64,000 bases of DNA from Ceratobasidium sp. AG-K (GCA_037039685.1 JAWNGF010000009.1:2294001-2358000); one strand, 5' to 3'. Counted from the first letter of the stretch, positions 16,976-28,349 are shown. A program made the numbers and translations. The notes: generated by a model from the sequence alone, not told the origin.

Positions 16976-19397
16976 AGTAGCAATGGGGGCAATCCTATCT
17001 CAAAGACAAGACAATGGCTACCTACATCCTATAGCGTTCCTGTCAAAATCCTTCAATGAAGCCCAGCTCAACTACGACGTCCATGACAAGGAACTTATGG
17101 CAATCATAGAATCATTGACACATTGGAGGTTATACCTTGAGGGAACAAAGGATCCAATCACTATCTACACCAATCACAGGAACCTACAGTTCTGGAAGGA
17201 AGCAAGAACGTTTAACCATTGACACGCAAGATGGCATCAAATACTGGCTTCCTACAACTCTGATATCATATACCGTCCTGGGATCCTTTTGTCTAAACCA
17301 GATCTGTTGTCAAGACAATCAGACCACGAGGATATTCCCACACCGGAACAAATTATGATATCTGCTGAAAAATTCAGAGGATTTGTGGGGCAGTTGGACA
17401 CAGACATTATGGCAACTATCAAAGAAGCACAGGAAACTGATGAAGGACTGGCAAAAATCAAGGAAATCTGCGACTCAAGGGAAATGTTACCAAGGACCCT
17501 GCAACATAGCACAAAGGATTACGACTTCAAAGAGGGACTAATATGGTACAAAGGGAAGATTTACGTCCCAGAAGATAAGGAAGCCAGACTATCCATCATG
17601 CGACTACACCATGACTCAAGGATTGCAGGGCATCAGGGACAAGCCAGGACGTTGGAACTTATAGCAAGAAGATACTTCTGGCCAGGGATGAAGCAAAGCG
17701 TAAACAGATATGTGGAATCCTGTGAAACCTGCCAACAAACAAAGGGATCAAAGTCAATAGTACCAATCAAGCCCTTAGAAATTCCAAAGGGTCCCTGGGA
17801 AGACATAGCTTTTGACTTTGTAGTAAAACTGCCAAGGTCCAAAGGGTCAGACAGCATCATGGTAGTGGTGGACCGCTTCTCAAGAATGGCGCATTTCATA
17901 CCCTGCAAAGAATCTCACACAGCAAGCAAGTTGGCAAATCTCTTTGTCACAAATGTTTGGAAACTACATGGCTTTCCAAAAAGCACAATCTCAGACCAAG
18001 GAACTACTTTCAATTCTAAACTTATGAAGGCCGTTTACGAGAGAATTGGAACTAGCCCAAGTTTCAGCACTGCCTACCACCCCCAGACAGATGGAGTAAC
18101 AGAAAGAATCAACCAATGGATCAAAGGCTGGCTGCAATCCTTTGTCAACTACTGGCAAGATGATTGGACGGACTTGTTACCAATTGCGGAATTCAGCTAT
18201 AATCTGCAGAAGCACCGTGTAACAGGTAGTTCCCCTTTTGCAATAGTCTACTGCAGGGAACCATTGTGGAACATCTCATCGGAAGAAACAACGGTTCCTG
18301 AAGCAAATGCCATTACGGAAGAATGGCATAACATCCATGACAAAGCTATTGCATCAATGGAAAACCAAAGGCTCCTGGAGGAAGAACCAAAAAACGAGTA
18401 CCAGGAAGGAGATCTAGTATGGCTGTTGGGAAGAAACATCCAAACAAAAAGACCCTCAAAGAAACTGGATAACAAGAAGCACAGACCATTTGTTGTGAAA
18501 TGGAAGATAGGATCACACGCTTATGAGCTCAATCTACCAGCAACAATGAGGGTGCACCCTGTTTTCCACATCAACTTGCTCAGCCCTTACATAGAAAACA
18601 CAGAGTTCAAACGGAACCAACCCCAACCACCACCGATAATTACTGAAGAAGGAGAAGAAGAGTATGAAGTAGACAAGATTTTGGATTGGAAGGAGACAAA
18701 GGATGGTCTTTTTTACAGGGTCAGATGGAAGGGTTATGGAAGTGAAGAAGACACAGAACAAAGGGCGGAAGATTTTGGTCACCTTTCAAAGATCATCAAG
18801 GACCTTCTATGCCAACACCCCAAAGCTCCCACGCCATCTAACTACATTCCAGGAAGGATAAAAGGCAGAGGGGGTGCAGTTGGAAGTGACATCTGCAAAG
18901 CTTGCAACTACTCCAAAACACACTCCCAACTCTACGCTTTAAATCTTTTTTGCTCTCCACCATGCCTGCCGTTACCCATGCCATCATCTCCAACAACCTC
19001 ACCTGCGTCCTCAAAGGACCTGCCTTTGCCACAGCAAGGATCCTCAATGCTGGAGCCGCCCTCTACGTCTTCAAAAGGGCACAGCAAAGCTCCGGCAGAA
19101 TGCACTTTAGGGCGTTGGACGACGTATTACACTCAGACCTGGGAGAATTCCAGTGGGTTGGAAAGAAATGGCCGACCCGCATGCAGCTCCTACAAGAGGA
19201 TATCTACATTTGTTGGGGATGTGCCGCGTTCCAGGTCTCAGAGGTTGTCCTCCTCTCCACCCATATGCTCGGAGTCGTTGAATGGGGACAAGAAGGGGCA
19301 TACTCGAGCAAGTGGGTGCCAGGATATGATGGGAGACAACCAACGCTCCAACCTAGGTGGAACGACGCCTGGGATGCCAACTACAAGAGGGATCTGA
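16976..19397 (+). pseudogene. Element B pol, RNase H-integrase-chromodomain part
   Basis: Pol resumes after element A with AMGAILSQRQD (RNase H). It continues through an integrase zinc part (CETCQQTKG), DDE core (FDFVVKLP, ISDQGTTFNSK, TAYHPQTDG) and chromodomain (YRVRWKGYG). A TGA at 17220-17222 replaces the CGA found in element A (between TFN and HARW). Catalytic residues of the integrase are still visible. The frame after about 18,890 is overlapped by ORF3. Confidence 0.92.
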
Positions 19398-19726
19398 GTG
19401 ACTGGAAGATGGAGAGGGGAAGCTACCAGAAGGAGAAGTTTGAATGGGCACCAAACGAGTGGAAGTGGGAGGAGGCAGACGTGTTGGCATGGAAGGAGAC
19501 AGAGCCGGACGTGCGACAATGGGATGAGGAGTTTGTGGATGCCCAGAAGAGGGTCCTGGACTGGTCCAAGGCTGACTGGACAAAGGAGGAGACATGGGAA
19601 GAGTGGGAGAAGTTCTTGGACAAACCAGGTAACACTGTGTTCAATCCCATTGATTTAACCTTTGATGAGGACAAGGGGCTGGAAGAACACCTGCTCACAA
19701 AAAGCAAGGATTGCAAGATCCAGTAG
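18962..19726 (+). CDS. ORF3 of element B, downstream of pol (254 aa, intact)
   Basis: The frame starts at an ATG in good context (CACCATGCC; MPAVTHAI) and ends at 19726, 42 nt before the 3' LTR. The protein is about 82% identical to ORF3 of element A by eye. Its N-terminal half is mixed (GPAFATARILNAG, LGEFQWVGKKW). The C-terminal half is rich in Trp, Glu, Asp and Lys (WEEWEKF). No signal peptide or membrane segment is visible. In a 145-nt stretch, 10 of 15 differences from A are synonymous, so it appears to be under selection. Function unknown. Confidence 0.7.
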   Translation: MPAVTHAIISNNLTCVLKGPAFATARILNAGAALYVFKRAQQSSGRMHFRALDDVLHSDLGEFQWVGKKWPTRMQLLQEDIYICWGCAAFQVSEVVLLSTHMLGVVEWGQEGAYSSKWVPGYDGRQPTLQPRWNDAWDANYKRDLSDWKMERGSYQKEKFEWAPNEWKWEEADVLAWKETEPDVRQWDEEFVDAQKRVLDWSKADWTKEETWEEWEKFLDKPGNTVFNPIDLTFDEDKGLEEHLLTKSKDCKIQ

Positions 19727-19754
19727 AGCCCATCCAGGTCCCCTAGACAGACTC

Positions 19755-19768
19755 TTAGGGGGGAGTAA
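19755..19768 (+). promoter_or_regulatory. Polypurine tract of element B
   Basis: TTAGGGGGGAGTAA lies directly before the 3' LTR, identical to the tract in element A. Confidence 0.85.
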
Positions 19769-20229
19769 TGTTGTGAGCCAGCTCCCTCCATTGGACTTGC
19801 CTGTTGTCTTGCCCGCCTGTCTCTTCTGTTATGTTGTGTTTCTGTTTCTGTTTCTGTTTGCTGCGTTGCCACCTTCTTGTGGTTATCCTGTTACATTGTG
19901 TAACGCGGCTGTGCATTGTACAAGTCATGTCTGTTCATACAGCATGACTCATATGAACACTCCTGATTGGTAGACTGTTATGACTCTTGTGGCTGCGCTT
20001 TGTATGACTCAGCCACGTCTTGTATATATATAGAGGACCAACAAGCCTGGAAACCCCAGCTTGTTTTGTCTTGTCAAACATCCCCTTTGAGTGACACTTT
20101 GAACCACCCCTACCCTCAAGAGCCTACAGACACTTAAGTGTGTTGCGGATCAAGAGGTCACTTAGGTCTTAGTGCTGTCCACTCTCCATTGTGGCTTGTC
20201 TCATAGCCACCAAGAAGAAGCTTGCGACA
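19769..20229 (+). repeat. 3' LTR of element B (461 bp)
   Basis: This is a plus-strand LTR of the A/B family. It aligns end to end with the reverse complement of the element A LTRs, with many substitutions. The TATA-like TATATATATA and AGCTTGTTTTGT sites are kept. Confidence 0.93.
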
Positions 20230-20338
20230 CTGCATGGACTACCCAAATCTACCATTTCAGATAGAGGGACAAGCTTTGTGGCAAAATTCATGCAACATTT
20301 ATGTAAACATTTGGATATTAAACCCACCTTCTCAACAG
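20230..20338 (+). pseudogene. Element E: integrase core fragment between two LTRs
   Basis: These 109 bp translate as LHGLPKSTISDRGTSFVAKF and continue to LDIKPTFSTV. That is a gypsy integrase core around the second catalytic Asp, closer to element C (LDIKPTFSTA) than to A/B. It is trapped between the 3' LTR of B and the truncated LTR F, both of which must have inserted into E. Confidence 0.88.
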
Positions 20339-20568
20339 TGTTGTAAGCTTCTTCTTAGTGGCTATGAGACAAGCCACAATGGAGAGTGGACAGCACTAAG
20401 ACCTAAGTGACCTCTTGAACCACAACACACTTAAGTGTCTGTAGGCTCTTGAGGGTAGGGGTGGTTCAAAGTGTCACTCAAAGGGGATGTTTGACAAGAC
20501 AAAACAAGCTGGGGTTACCAGGCTTGTTGGTCCTCTATATATATTCAGAAAGTGGCCAAGTCATACAA
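20339..20568 (-). repeat. Truncated LTR F of the A/B family
   Basis: The sequence starts TGTTGTAAGC and follows the element A LTR in the same orientation for about 230 bp. It stops at TCATACAA, where unrelated genomic sequence begins. The break marks the right-hand edge of the transposon stack. Confidence 0.88.
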
Positions 20569-21140
20569 CCCTGGCGACACTGGGACCCCCGTCCACCCCT
20601 GCCAGCCTCTCTGGCCACCACTCTTCGTTTCCCTCGATGTCTCAATTAATCGCATACACTTCACAGTGATTGTCCCGATTCAGCTGCACATTTCTATTCT
20701 TCATCTCTGCATACTTAATCCCTGTGCGGCTACTGCCATACTGCTTACTCGACCACCTTGGCTTCACGTTATGTCCAGCACAGTAGCCTGCTCACGTCGC
20801 AGTCGTCCTCGCACTCTACAACCGACCACGATCTTTGCTCGCTGACATTTCGTGTCTTGACGCGCTCCTCTACGCACAATCCACACAGCTTCCAGCTCGC
20901 TACTTCGCAGTACGCGCCTTACTATTATCCGCCCCGGCCCTTCGCGGCGCATCGAACACGCCGATCCAGCTTCCGATAACACACTTCTGTGGTCCGACTC
21001 AGTCGCCACGTCTGTCCGGGCTCATCTTACCACCCGACTCCTGCTTTCGGCAGCTCCGTAACCTGCTCGTTGTCATCGCCCCCCCCTAAAAGTGTATCTC
21101 CGTCCTTACTTACTACCGAAAACTACGTTGTCCTATCCAC
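20569..21140 (+). other. Upstream region of the C2H2 gene, with scattered coding-like stretches
   Basis: No single ORF spans this part. Short stretches in different frames look like a low-complexity N-terminal region, such as SQYAPYYYPPRPF near 20,900 and YPHDPAPSQRPYGPI near 21,135. They may be remnants of the first exon of the neighbouring zinc-finger gene. Confidence 0.35.
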
Positions 21141-23054
21141 ATGACCCCGCTCCGAGTCAGCGACCATACGGGCCGATCCGTTAACTCTCCTCAGAGGGAC
21201 GTAGCACAGTCGATTCGTCCATCTGCGCTTTCCCCTATTCTATGTCCCGTGTGGGCTGCTCCAATGATGTCTCACCCACCCTTCGCCTGCTCTCTCTGGC
21301 CCTGCTCCCCTCCAGCAACCTATACCCCGCCTCAGCATCAGATCATGAGCTGGAGCTCGATGCCTCCTCCCCCACCTCCCAACCAGTCTGAGGACAAGGA
21401 TCTTGCCAAGGTGAGATCATCCTGCCCTCCCTGTCGATCTCATCTGACCCTAATTATAGCACGATACTTCGTCGGCCCTGCCTCCCCTGGTGCATCGACT
21501 TCCTACGACCGCCGCCCAAAAGGCCAAGAAGAAGCATGTCATGCCAGACGTGTTCTCGCCATTCTCCACCAGCGGTCATCTCGCGAGACACACTCGGTAC
21601 GTCAATGCTTCATCCTTGGCGCCTGTTACTCATCGTGCCTTCTAGTGTGCATACCGGTGAAAGGAATCACAAGTGCCCGTTCCCCGGCTGCGAGACCCGG
21701 TGTTCCAGACAGGACAATTTGCAGCAACAGTGAGTGTTCTACATTTCCCCGGGCTTCGTGTACCGGTCCTTGGCATGAGCTCCGATGGCTCCGCATGTGG
21801 ACGCACGCCTACTCTCCATTTGGGGAGCCGAGGATGGGTTGTTCAAACGGCCTTGATTGCCGTTATACCTAGAATGGCACTTTTATCCACGATGCGCTTG
21901 TTTAGTCTTATCGCCTGCCAATCTTTTATATTCATTTGCTAACCATTCATTCCAGTTATCGAATTCATTTGTCCCCCAAATCGCGTCGGACATCCAATTC
22001 GGCCGCCACCCGCGCGGCGATTGCTCGTGCCATTGAGCCGCGCCGTTCACGACGATGCGTCTGCTCAAGGCGTACACGCTACGCACCCATCCGCGCATCC
22101 CCACCCGTACCCGTCGCCCTATCCCCCGCATCCTCACTATGCTCCCACCGCGCCGTATGGAGCTTACCCTCAGTACCCGCCGCCGAATGGCTCTGCCGTG
22201 CACCCGGGCCAGCCTCAATTTATCCCAGCCCCTGGCCAGCCACCTCATCCGATGCACTACCCCTACCCTCCCCCTATGACTTATTAGCATACCCGCCTCC
22301 CGGGCCGGGCCAACCCCCGGTTCATATGCAAGGGCCGCCTCAGGCACCTCCTCCGGGTCACGCTGCCGTCCACAACGGCCATCATCCGCAGTATGCCCCA
22401 TACCCCGCTCAACGCCCGCCGAATAGCCAAAACGGCACACCGGCGCCCGGATACCAGCCCCTGCAGTCGGGTCAACAGACGCCCATCGGCGCTCCTGGCC
22501 AGTCTGCTGCGACGAGTCGGGCAGCGAGCACGTCGGGCAGCAACAGCCCCGTCCAACAGTCGCCTCGTAACACCCAAGCTGCGCCGCTCCCCACCGCCAA
22601 CGCGCTCGGTCTCCAAAACGGCGTCGGCAAGCCCGGCCAGTGGAGCAACGGTCCCGTTGATCACAATGGCGCACCACTCGGCCAGGACGGCCGACCCCAG
22701 TACGCGACTGGCGCATACGCTTACCCGAGCCCATACCCGAGCGAAGCCGGCGGTGCGCACAAACCGTTACCTTCGACCATGCCTCCCAACCAGCGGTCTC
22801 GCCCTGGTGCGGGGATGCCGAGCCCCCAGAGCCCGGGTCGTGTCATGAATAACAACGCGTCTGGGCCCCCAACCCCCAGCACCTATGCCCCTCAACAAGT
22901 GATCCAGCTCAATGATGCACAGGCCGATGGCCGGAGTCCCCGACCGACGCTACCGCCCATTAGCTATCGCAGCCCTCAAGTATCTGGCGGACAATATCCG
23001 GCTGGAGGAAATGTACCCCAGCCCGTTAGTAACACGCGTGGGCGTGCGACCTAG
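21141..23054 (+). pseudogene. Nrg1-like C2H2 zinc-finger regulator with frame breaks
   Basis: Exons by frame and splice signals: to 21410, 21460-21596, 21646-21729 and 21956-23054. The second finger is intact across an intron (CPFPGCETRCSRQDNLQQ then HYRIH), with the TGERNHKC linker typical of fungal Nrg1-like repressors. In the first finger STSGHLARH is present but the two cysteines are out of frame: CQTC is readable at 21542-21553 in the shifted frame, bracketed by a +1 and a -1 change. From about 22,040 to 22,285 the natural Pro/His/Tyr-rich sequence (HPHPYPSPYPPHPH) is likewise in the shifted frame. The C-terminal part (to 23054) is a Pro/Gln/Ser-rich disordered tail. This is either a decaying copy or a locus with assembly indels. 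Confidence 0.7.
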
Positions 23055-24310
23055 TCGGGTATAGTCGGCTCTGGTTTTTCACTTGTGGGTTCTGGTGTGC
23101 TTGGACTTATTCTAATGTCACATATGCGGAGCTGTGCTTTTTTCCTGCGGGTTTTATTGCTCTCGTACATCTGCTGTCTATATTGTGTTGTTAACAGCGC
23201 CCGCTTTTCTTCCTCCTTTTGCAAGCCGCGCAGTGCTGTATTTCTACCTTTTCATCAGGTTTCGTCATCCTGCGAACGCTCTCCCCAATCCACACAAATT
23301 GTTCCCAATCAACCCGCTCCGCTCCTGTTGCTATCCTGTCTCGTTTTCTGGGCTGGTCTCTATTTCTATTTGGCCTGTTTGAGATTTTTGCTATTGAATG
23401 GTTGTGATTGATCTGATCTGATTTTTATTTGTCGCGTTACCCGAACATAGAGATGATTGTTGCTTTCATTTCAATGAAGTGCTTAGTTCACACGGAGATT
23501 GGCGAGTTTCAAGTCGGCCGCTTGGCCGTGAGCACGGGAACAGGAACACGAGGCCCAGAGCTAAGCCGTTAGTGCATCATCGCCCAGCGATCATCAATAC
23601 TCACGGCCTCTACCGTGGCAAAGTTGCCATACTGTGCTATGGGAGATACCGCGAATTCCGCAATCCCATAACGCCTAGATGCTTTACACAGAAGGCTTCG
23701 TTGCGTATGTGCTTCCTTTCATTCAGTGGAAACACCTTCCCTCAACCAAGCCCCCCAAATCGCTGCCGATCGCCCATACAGAAGGCGCGGTCAAGTAGAT
23801 AGCTCTATGCGTCCAATAGAACTGGGCTGCCAATTAGATCATCGTACCATGTTCAAACGATTGGGGTCTGTTTCGAGAGTGCAAGGCAAAAAACTTCAAT
23901 AGAGTTTTGCCGAAGCGTGCCCATGGGGATCTTTAGGGTGGGTGGCTATGGCCCTCCAATTGAACTGTAGACGACCACGACCACCCAAGCCACCTTACCC
24001 CACGGCGTCATATCTATCTTTCGTCGTTCGTGAATCCTCCTGTGCACTTCTGTGTCTGATTGCCCTGGAACCACGAACAGCAGCCAACCTCGCTGTTCTC
24101 GCCTAGTTTTCTCGCTCGGTAGTGTAAAACTGGGACATTCCATATCTGGCGTTGGCCATTATGATCTTGGGGCTAGGGCAACCTGTTTGGCAACGTTCAG
24201 TTACTTTCTTAGCGAACTTGATTGTCCCTTGCCACCGTGCGCTCCAATGGGGCGTAGGTGGAGCTATCGATCAGTCTGCGGGGAAATGACTAAAACACCA
24301 CCAGCCCCAC
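23055..24310. other. Intergenic, no gene recognised
   Basis: This holds the 3' flank of the zinc-finger gene. Short ORFs only, none with recognisable motifs. Confidence 0.5.
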
Positions 24311-24950
24311 TTGAGCCATCGACAGGTCCGTCGATCCCCGAGAACCCTATCTCCTTCCGAAAGAAGATGCCTACACAGCTGGATAATATCTGTGAAAACT
24401 CGGTACCACGTCCATCAGCCGTTTAGAATTTTCGTTGCGGAGTCCGGGTACGACATCCGGGCCAAACTTGCACGAGTTTTGATAGAGCTAGACCCCGCAC
24501 TGGCCCAACGACATGAGGTACGTCTTTACTCTTCTTGGACTCTAAACATAATATTTCATTGACTCTGATGTTGCGGGGTGATTACGACTTTCTGATTCCA
24601 TGCGGGGCATGTCCGGCTGTGCCCACCAATCACTAACAAATGCTGATAACGAGCTCGGGCCTCAGGGTACGTGTCGCCAAAAGTTCATTTCCACTTGATC
24701 TGCGCCACAGCATTTGAGGACCTTTGTGACAGCATTCATCGGCAACGGTGGGAACAAGAATAAGGAACATTCGAACACGTCGGCCGCAACAGAAGTCGTT
24801 CAATTGAAGATTTTGAACTCATTACCTAGGCACACCCAAGTTGCATTGACTCGGCAGCAACCACATTTCTACGGCTCCGAGGGGATTCCCCGCCTTTACG
24901 ACTTTAGAACCAAGATGCACATGGAATATAGAACACTTCTGTCGGCATGA
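24311..24950 (+). CDS. Unrecognised possible two-exon gene
   Basis: Two stretches look coding. One ends FVAESGYDIRAKLARVLIEL...AQRHE at a GT donor near 24,515. A second (LRTFVTAFIGNGG to TLLSA) runs from about 24,714 to a stop at 24950. The space between is compatible with an intron but is longer than others in the window. I do not recognise the protein, and the true start is unclear. It may be a gene fragment. Confidence 0.25.
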
Positions 24951-25931
24951 GGCCTTCAAACAGAGTAGGAACTGGAATCATGCATATCATCCCCATTTAA
25001 CTGGATTTCTGCCTTGTGGACGACCCAACCTCACTTGGACTCCTAACCGGTACGAATAAGATTAGATCGCCTGCATATCGTTACGGTGCGATGTAGATTT
25101 CGGACTTAGCTCCCCGCGCCATCGCTTTGAGGGGGGTATTATCTCAGCGCAATCAACACACGCCCATCCAATTCGTTTAGTTTTTAGGATTTTGTTCATC
25201 CGCATGCGTTCTCCGAGCTACACTGAATCGGTTAGGATTAAAACATAGTACCATCAGACCGGTGGTACCGGGGCAAAGGCAGTAATGACAAAGTGCAGCC
25301 AGCGTGATTATCATTCGCACTCGCGCTGACGAATGCCTTCAAAGCTAAACCGTGAATGAAATATTCCGCTTGGTGCGTAAAACACGTGCATTGGAATTAG
25401 GAGAATATGGTGGCCTCGACCACGCATATTATTTGTCCTCGTACAGCTTGTAGGCAAATACTTAGCATTTGTTGGAAGAGAAGAGCGTTTCAGCCAATAT
25501 GCACACGGTTAAACTTCTACGAATGGTAGTGGTGGCCCAAATTCGATTAGCGGGCTTCGTGTATACCTCGGGGACCGAGTAGACGTTGTATGACACTGGT
25601 TATTGGGGCTAATTGGAATAATATTCACTTGTCGATGGGCACTACTGCTTCGTTCGATACTTCCAATTCCATTATGAGTGAGGTTCCGTAGTCCAGATCT
25701 GACTTGCGTGTTCATGTTGCTGGATACATATGGGTTTTATATGTCTAGGCTAGGGGTACATTCTTCTTTCGACGATCTGGGACCGGGAGGTTAGCACTTG
25801 CAATTGGTCAGAAAGCCCAACAAGCGTGGTGTATGCATGTAGGTCCCCTATGTCGAACCATGATGAACCGGCTACATATTACACACCATCCTCACCACAC
25901 AGACAAAGCGCATACATGAGTAACGGCAGTA
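24951..25931. other. Intergenic, no gene recognised
   Basis: AT-richer sequence with no supported ORF. Confidence 0.5.
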
Positions 25932-27991
25932 TTACGATAAAATGGGCAGCATCTTTTCTCGCGAATGTATATAGTCAGCCCATTTAATCGGTCGACCGTT
26001 GGCAGCAGCGCCATGCCACAAACTATCCAGGACGAATGCAAAATCTAGAGCTCGCAACAGCCAGTACTTGGTATACGATGCATTTGTAAGGTGTTTTCGC
26101 GCCATTGAGCGATGTTTCTCGCTGCGAGCACAGATTCCAGCCTAGAGAGGGGTCTTAGGTACTTAAGATAGTAGATCTTAGAAGCAGTGCGCACCATAAG
26201 ATACTGAAAGAATAGTGGCGCTCTATGGTCTGATGATTCCCTTCCTCTAATGGTCTTCGATATCTGGAAGAATTGACGCACAGACGACTCAACCCGCGAG
26301 TCATCTGAAGATACACCGCACACAGCCTTGTGGGTTGCCTAGTAAGTAGCTCAAAAGGGCAGCCGAGTGATAAGCCTACCATGTATAAATAAGCCAAGAG
26401 CATGTGACGCCAGCTCTCTTGGACCGCCAGCCAAGCGACTGCCATCCATGACTCCCATCCCTTCTCGTATTCACTCACTCGTGACTGCCAGCTTAGAAGT
26501 GTATACTCGATTTCCTCCCATTGTCGAGCACTGGGATTACGGTCGCGACACGCATTGATCTCGGCAAAAATGACCTGGAACTCCACCGGACAACAATGCG
26601 CGTAGCTCGATTGACTAGTTGGGGGCGAGTCCCAGTTGAACGCGAAGCTGTACTCGACTTGCTGAGGGAGTCCAAAGGCCATAGAAGTTATAGCGTCCAG
26701 CAGTGTGAAATGGGAAAGCTCGTGCCGCTTTGAAACGATCACATCTGTCAAAGGAACATAGATTGGGTCACCTCCTTTTGACCAATGTGTTGGATCGGAA
26801 TACACCATCTGGAGGAACAGAGGCGTGGCGTAACGAAGTACTTGATACGCGTTTAAGCTGTGCGAGACCATCGTTTTTACTAGCAGGACCTACATTTACC
26901 AGAGTTAGAGTGTACACTAGCAATGCAATGCTTGAGTTTCAAGTATCATACCTGTAACCAATCTCCACTACGGTGCTGAATGTCGTCCGCGCTGATATTT
27001 CCAACTGATACGCTCTTGAAGGCCTGATCTATTTGGTTGATCCAAAGCTCATACTTGTGGTTCTGTGAAGTGTCCCCATCTGTCAGCGACTCGCAGACCC
27101 TAGCAATTACGAAGGTAATCCAGCGAGCAAAGTCGGATTCCCGCAGCCTCGATATTACCAAGGACCGAAGACCGTCTAGCGACATCTGAATCACGGGTTT
27201 GAAATACGCCCATTCAATCATACGGTCCCCTACATAGGTTCAGAGGCTTGTGCTAAACAGACCAGAAGAGACTCACAGTGTGCCATGATATAGTCCTCGA
27301 GAATTGAGCTGTTTAGGAGTGTTTTTGACAAGTGGTAAGGTGTATAAGGAATCTGACTGTAGATTTCAGACGAGGTTTGACCACGTTGAAGTTCACTATG
27401 AGCGTGTTGTATGGGTGGGTGGGTGGCTATAAGGATTGTGACCGATCGCACGGTTGAGTAACGTTCTTGGATCGTCATAAGTCTGGTAAATACCTAGGTC
27501 CCGGACGGTACTAGGGCGTTGATTATCCTCAGCTGACCCTGGAGTTAACTTGGATGATGACGTGCCTGGCGGGCCTGTATTCTTCTAAATGTATGTAGCG
27601 GGCTCGCGGGCGGACAGCTTGGAGGAACGCACCTTACGACTGCTTATGAGCTGTAGCCTGTGCCTAACGCAACCTCGATCACTTGTCCCTAGCCGTGCGA
27701 TGTGCGAAGTTAAACGAGGAGCATTCAGATCAGGTAAAATGGGACGTTGGGTCGTTGGCTCTGGTGACAACTGCGCCACATCTGGTTCATTGTGCTTATA
27801 GCCCAAACATTCAAACCCTCCCCTCTCACATCTTTCGCACACTGGTCGACGCTGGTCGCATTTTTTGTGTCTTTCAATCAGAAATACTTCAGGCTGGTAT
27901 CATTTATACCAAGTACACAGCCAGACCTTTGCTTACAAGTCAAGCAGCTTGTCCCGGCTGGGCCAGGAGTCGGTTTGTACGGTCGTGACAT
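25932..27991 (-). CDS. Zn2Cys6 transcription factor, multi-exon (copy 1)
   Basis: This is a predicted nuclear fungal regulator. The start is MSRPYKPTPG (27991). The binuclear cluster CLTCKQR + HKKCDQRRPVCERCERGGFEC is formed by exons 27991-27927 and 27870 onward, giving C-x2-C-x6-C-x6-C-x2-C-x6-C. Further exons: one ending 27277 (SQIPYTPYHLSKTLL), 27229-26952, 26889-26380, 26326-26195 and 26141-25932. The last four join in phase (LYM/AVCGVSS, YLM/AGICARS) and end MLPILS. The C-terminal part has the Trp-rich helical make-up of fungal-specific regulator domains. The junction of the second and third exons is uncertain, and a TGGG repeat at 27412-27426 may shift the frame there. Copy 2 follows in tandem. 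Confidence 0.75.
27412..27426. repeat. TGGG tetranucleotide repeat inside the Zn2Cys6 gene
   Basis: Three TGGG units plus a partial one lie in the third coding exon of copy 1. The frame before it (DLGIYQTYDDPRTLLNRAIG) and after it (HSELQRGQTSS) differ by one base, as expected after gain of one unit. Confidence 0.45.
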
Positions 27992-28349
27992 ATGAGTCAT
28001 TAAAGCAAAGACATAGGTCGATTGTCCGAGCGTGTAGTAACCAATTGGTTCTCGATTTCCGTACGAAGTGCTGCGGGCGCTGTCGTCGGCTGCCGATTCG
28101 TTACAAAATCCTGGTTGTCTTGCTTGCGTAATGGAGGCCACTTACGTAACATTTGTTGGCGAATCCAGTCACTACAGTGCCCTCTTTCCGCCAGGCAGGA
28201 GCGAAACGTTAGTAGCCGCAATCAATCGAGACGAAACGATACGAATAAATATGCCTATACTTTTAAATTTCACTCATTTTACGAATCTTGCATACTGCGT
28301 ATGATGTTCACTATATTAACAAAGCGCATACACGTACACGATGCTAGGG

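Larger units (their letters stand above)
1853..20229 (+). mobile_element. Element B: Ty3/gypsy chromodomain element, host of insertions A and D
   Basis: Element B is a plus-strand element of the same family as A. The visible pieces are pol 1853-2803 and 16976-19397, ORF3 18962-19726, a polypurine tract, and the 3' LTR 19769-20229. Its 5' portion lies left of the window beyond element D. It ends against an integrase fragment of another element (E), so it inserted into that element. Three in-frame stops in pol make it non-autonomous. Confidence 0.88.

Noticed and set aside
18248..18475. Repeated antisense ORFs shared by A and B in integrase
   Set aside because: They are conserved only because the sense pol is conserved; similar shadows occur in both copies at the same place.
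20222..20649. Plus-strand ORFs across LTR F
   Set aside because: They run through LTR sequence and the E fragment in frames unrelated to integrase.
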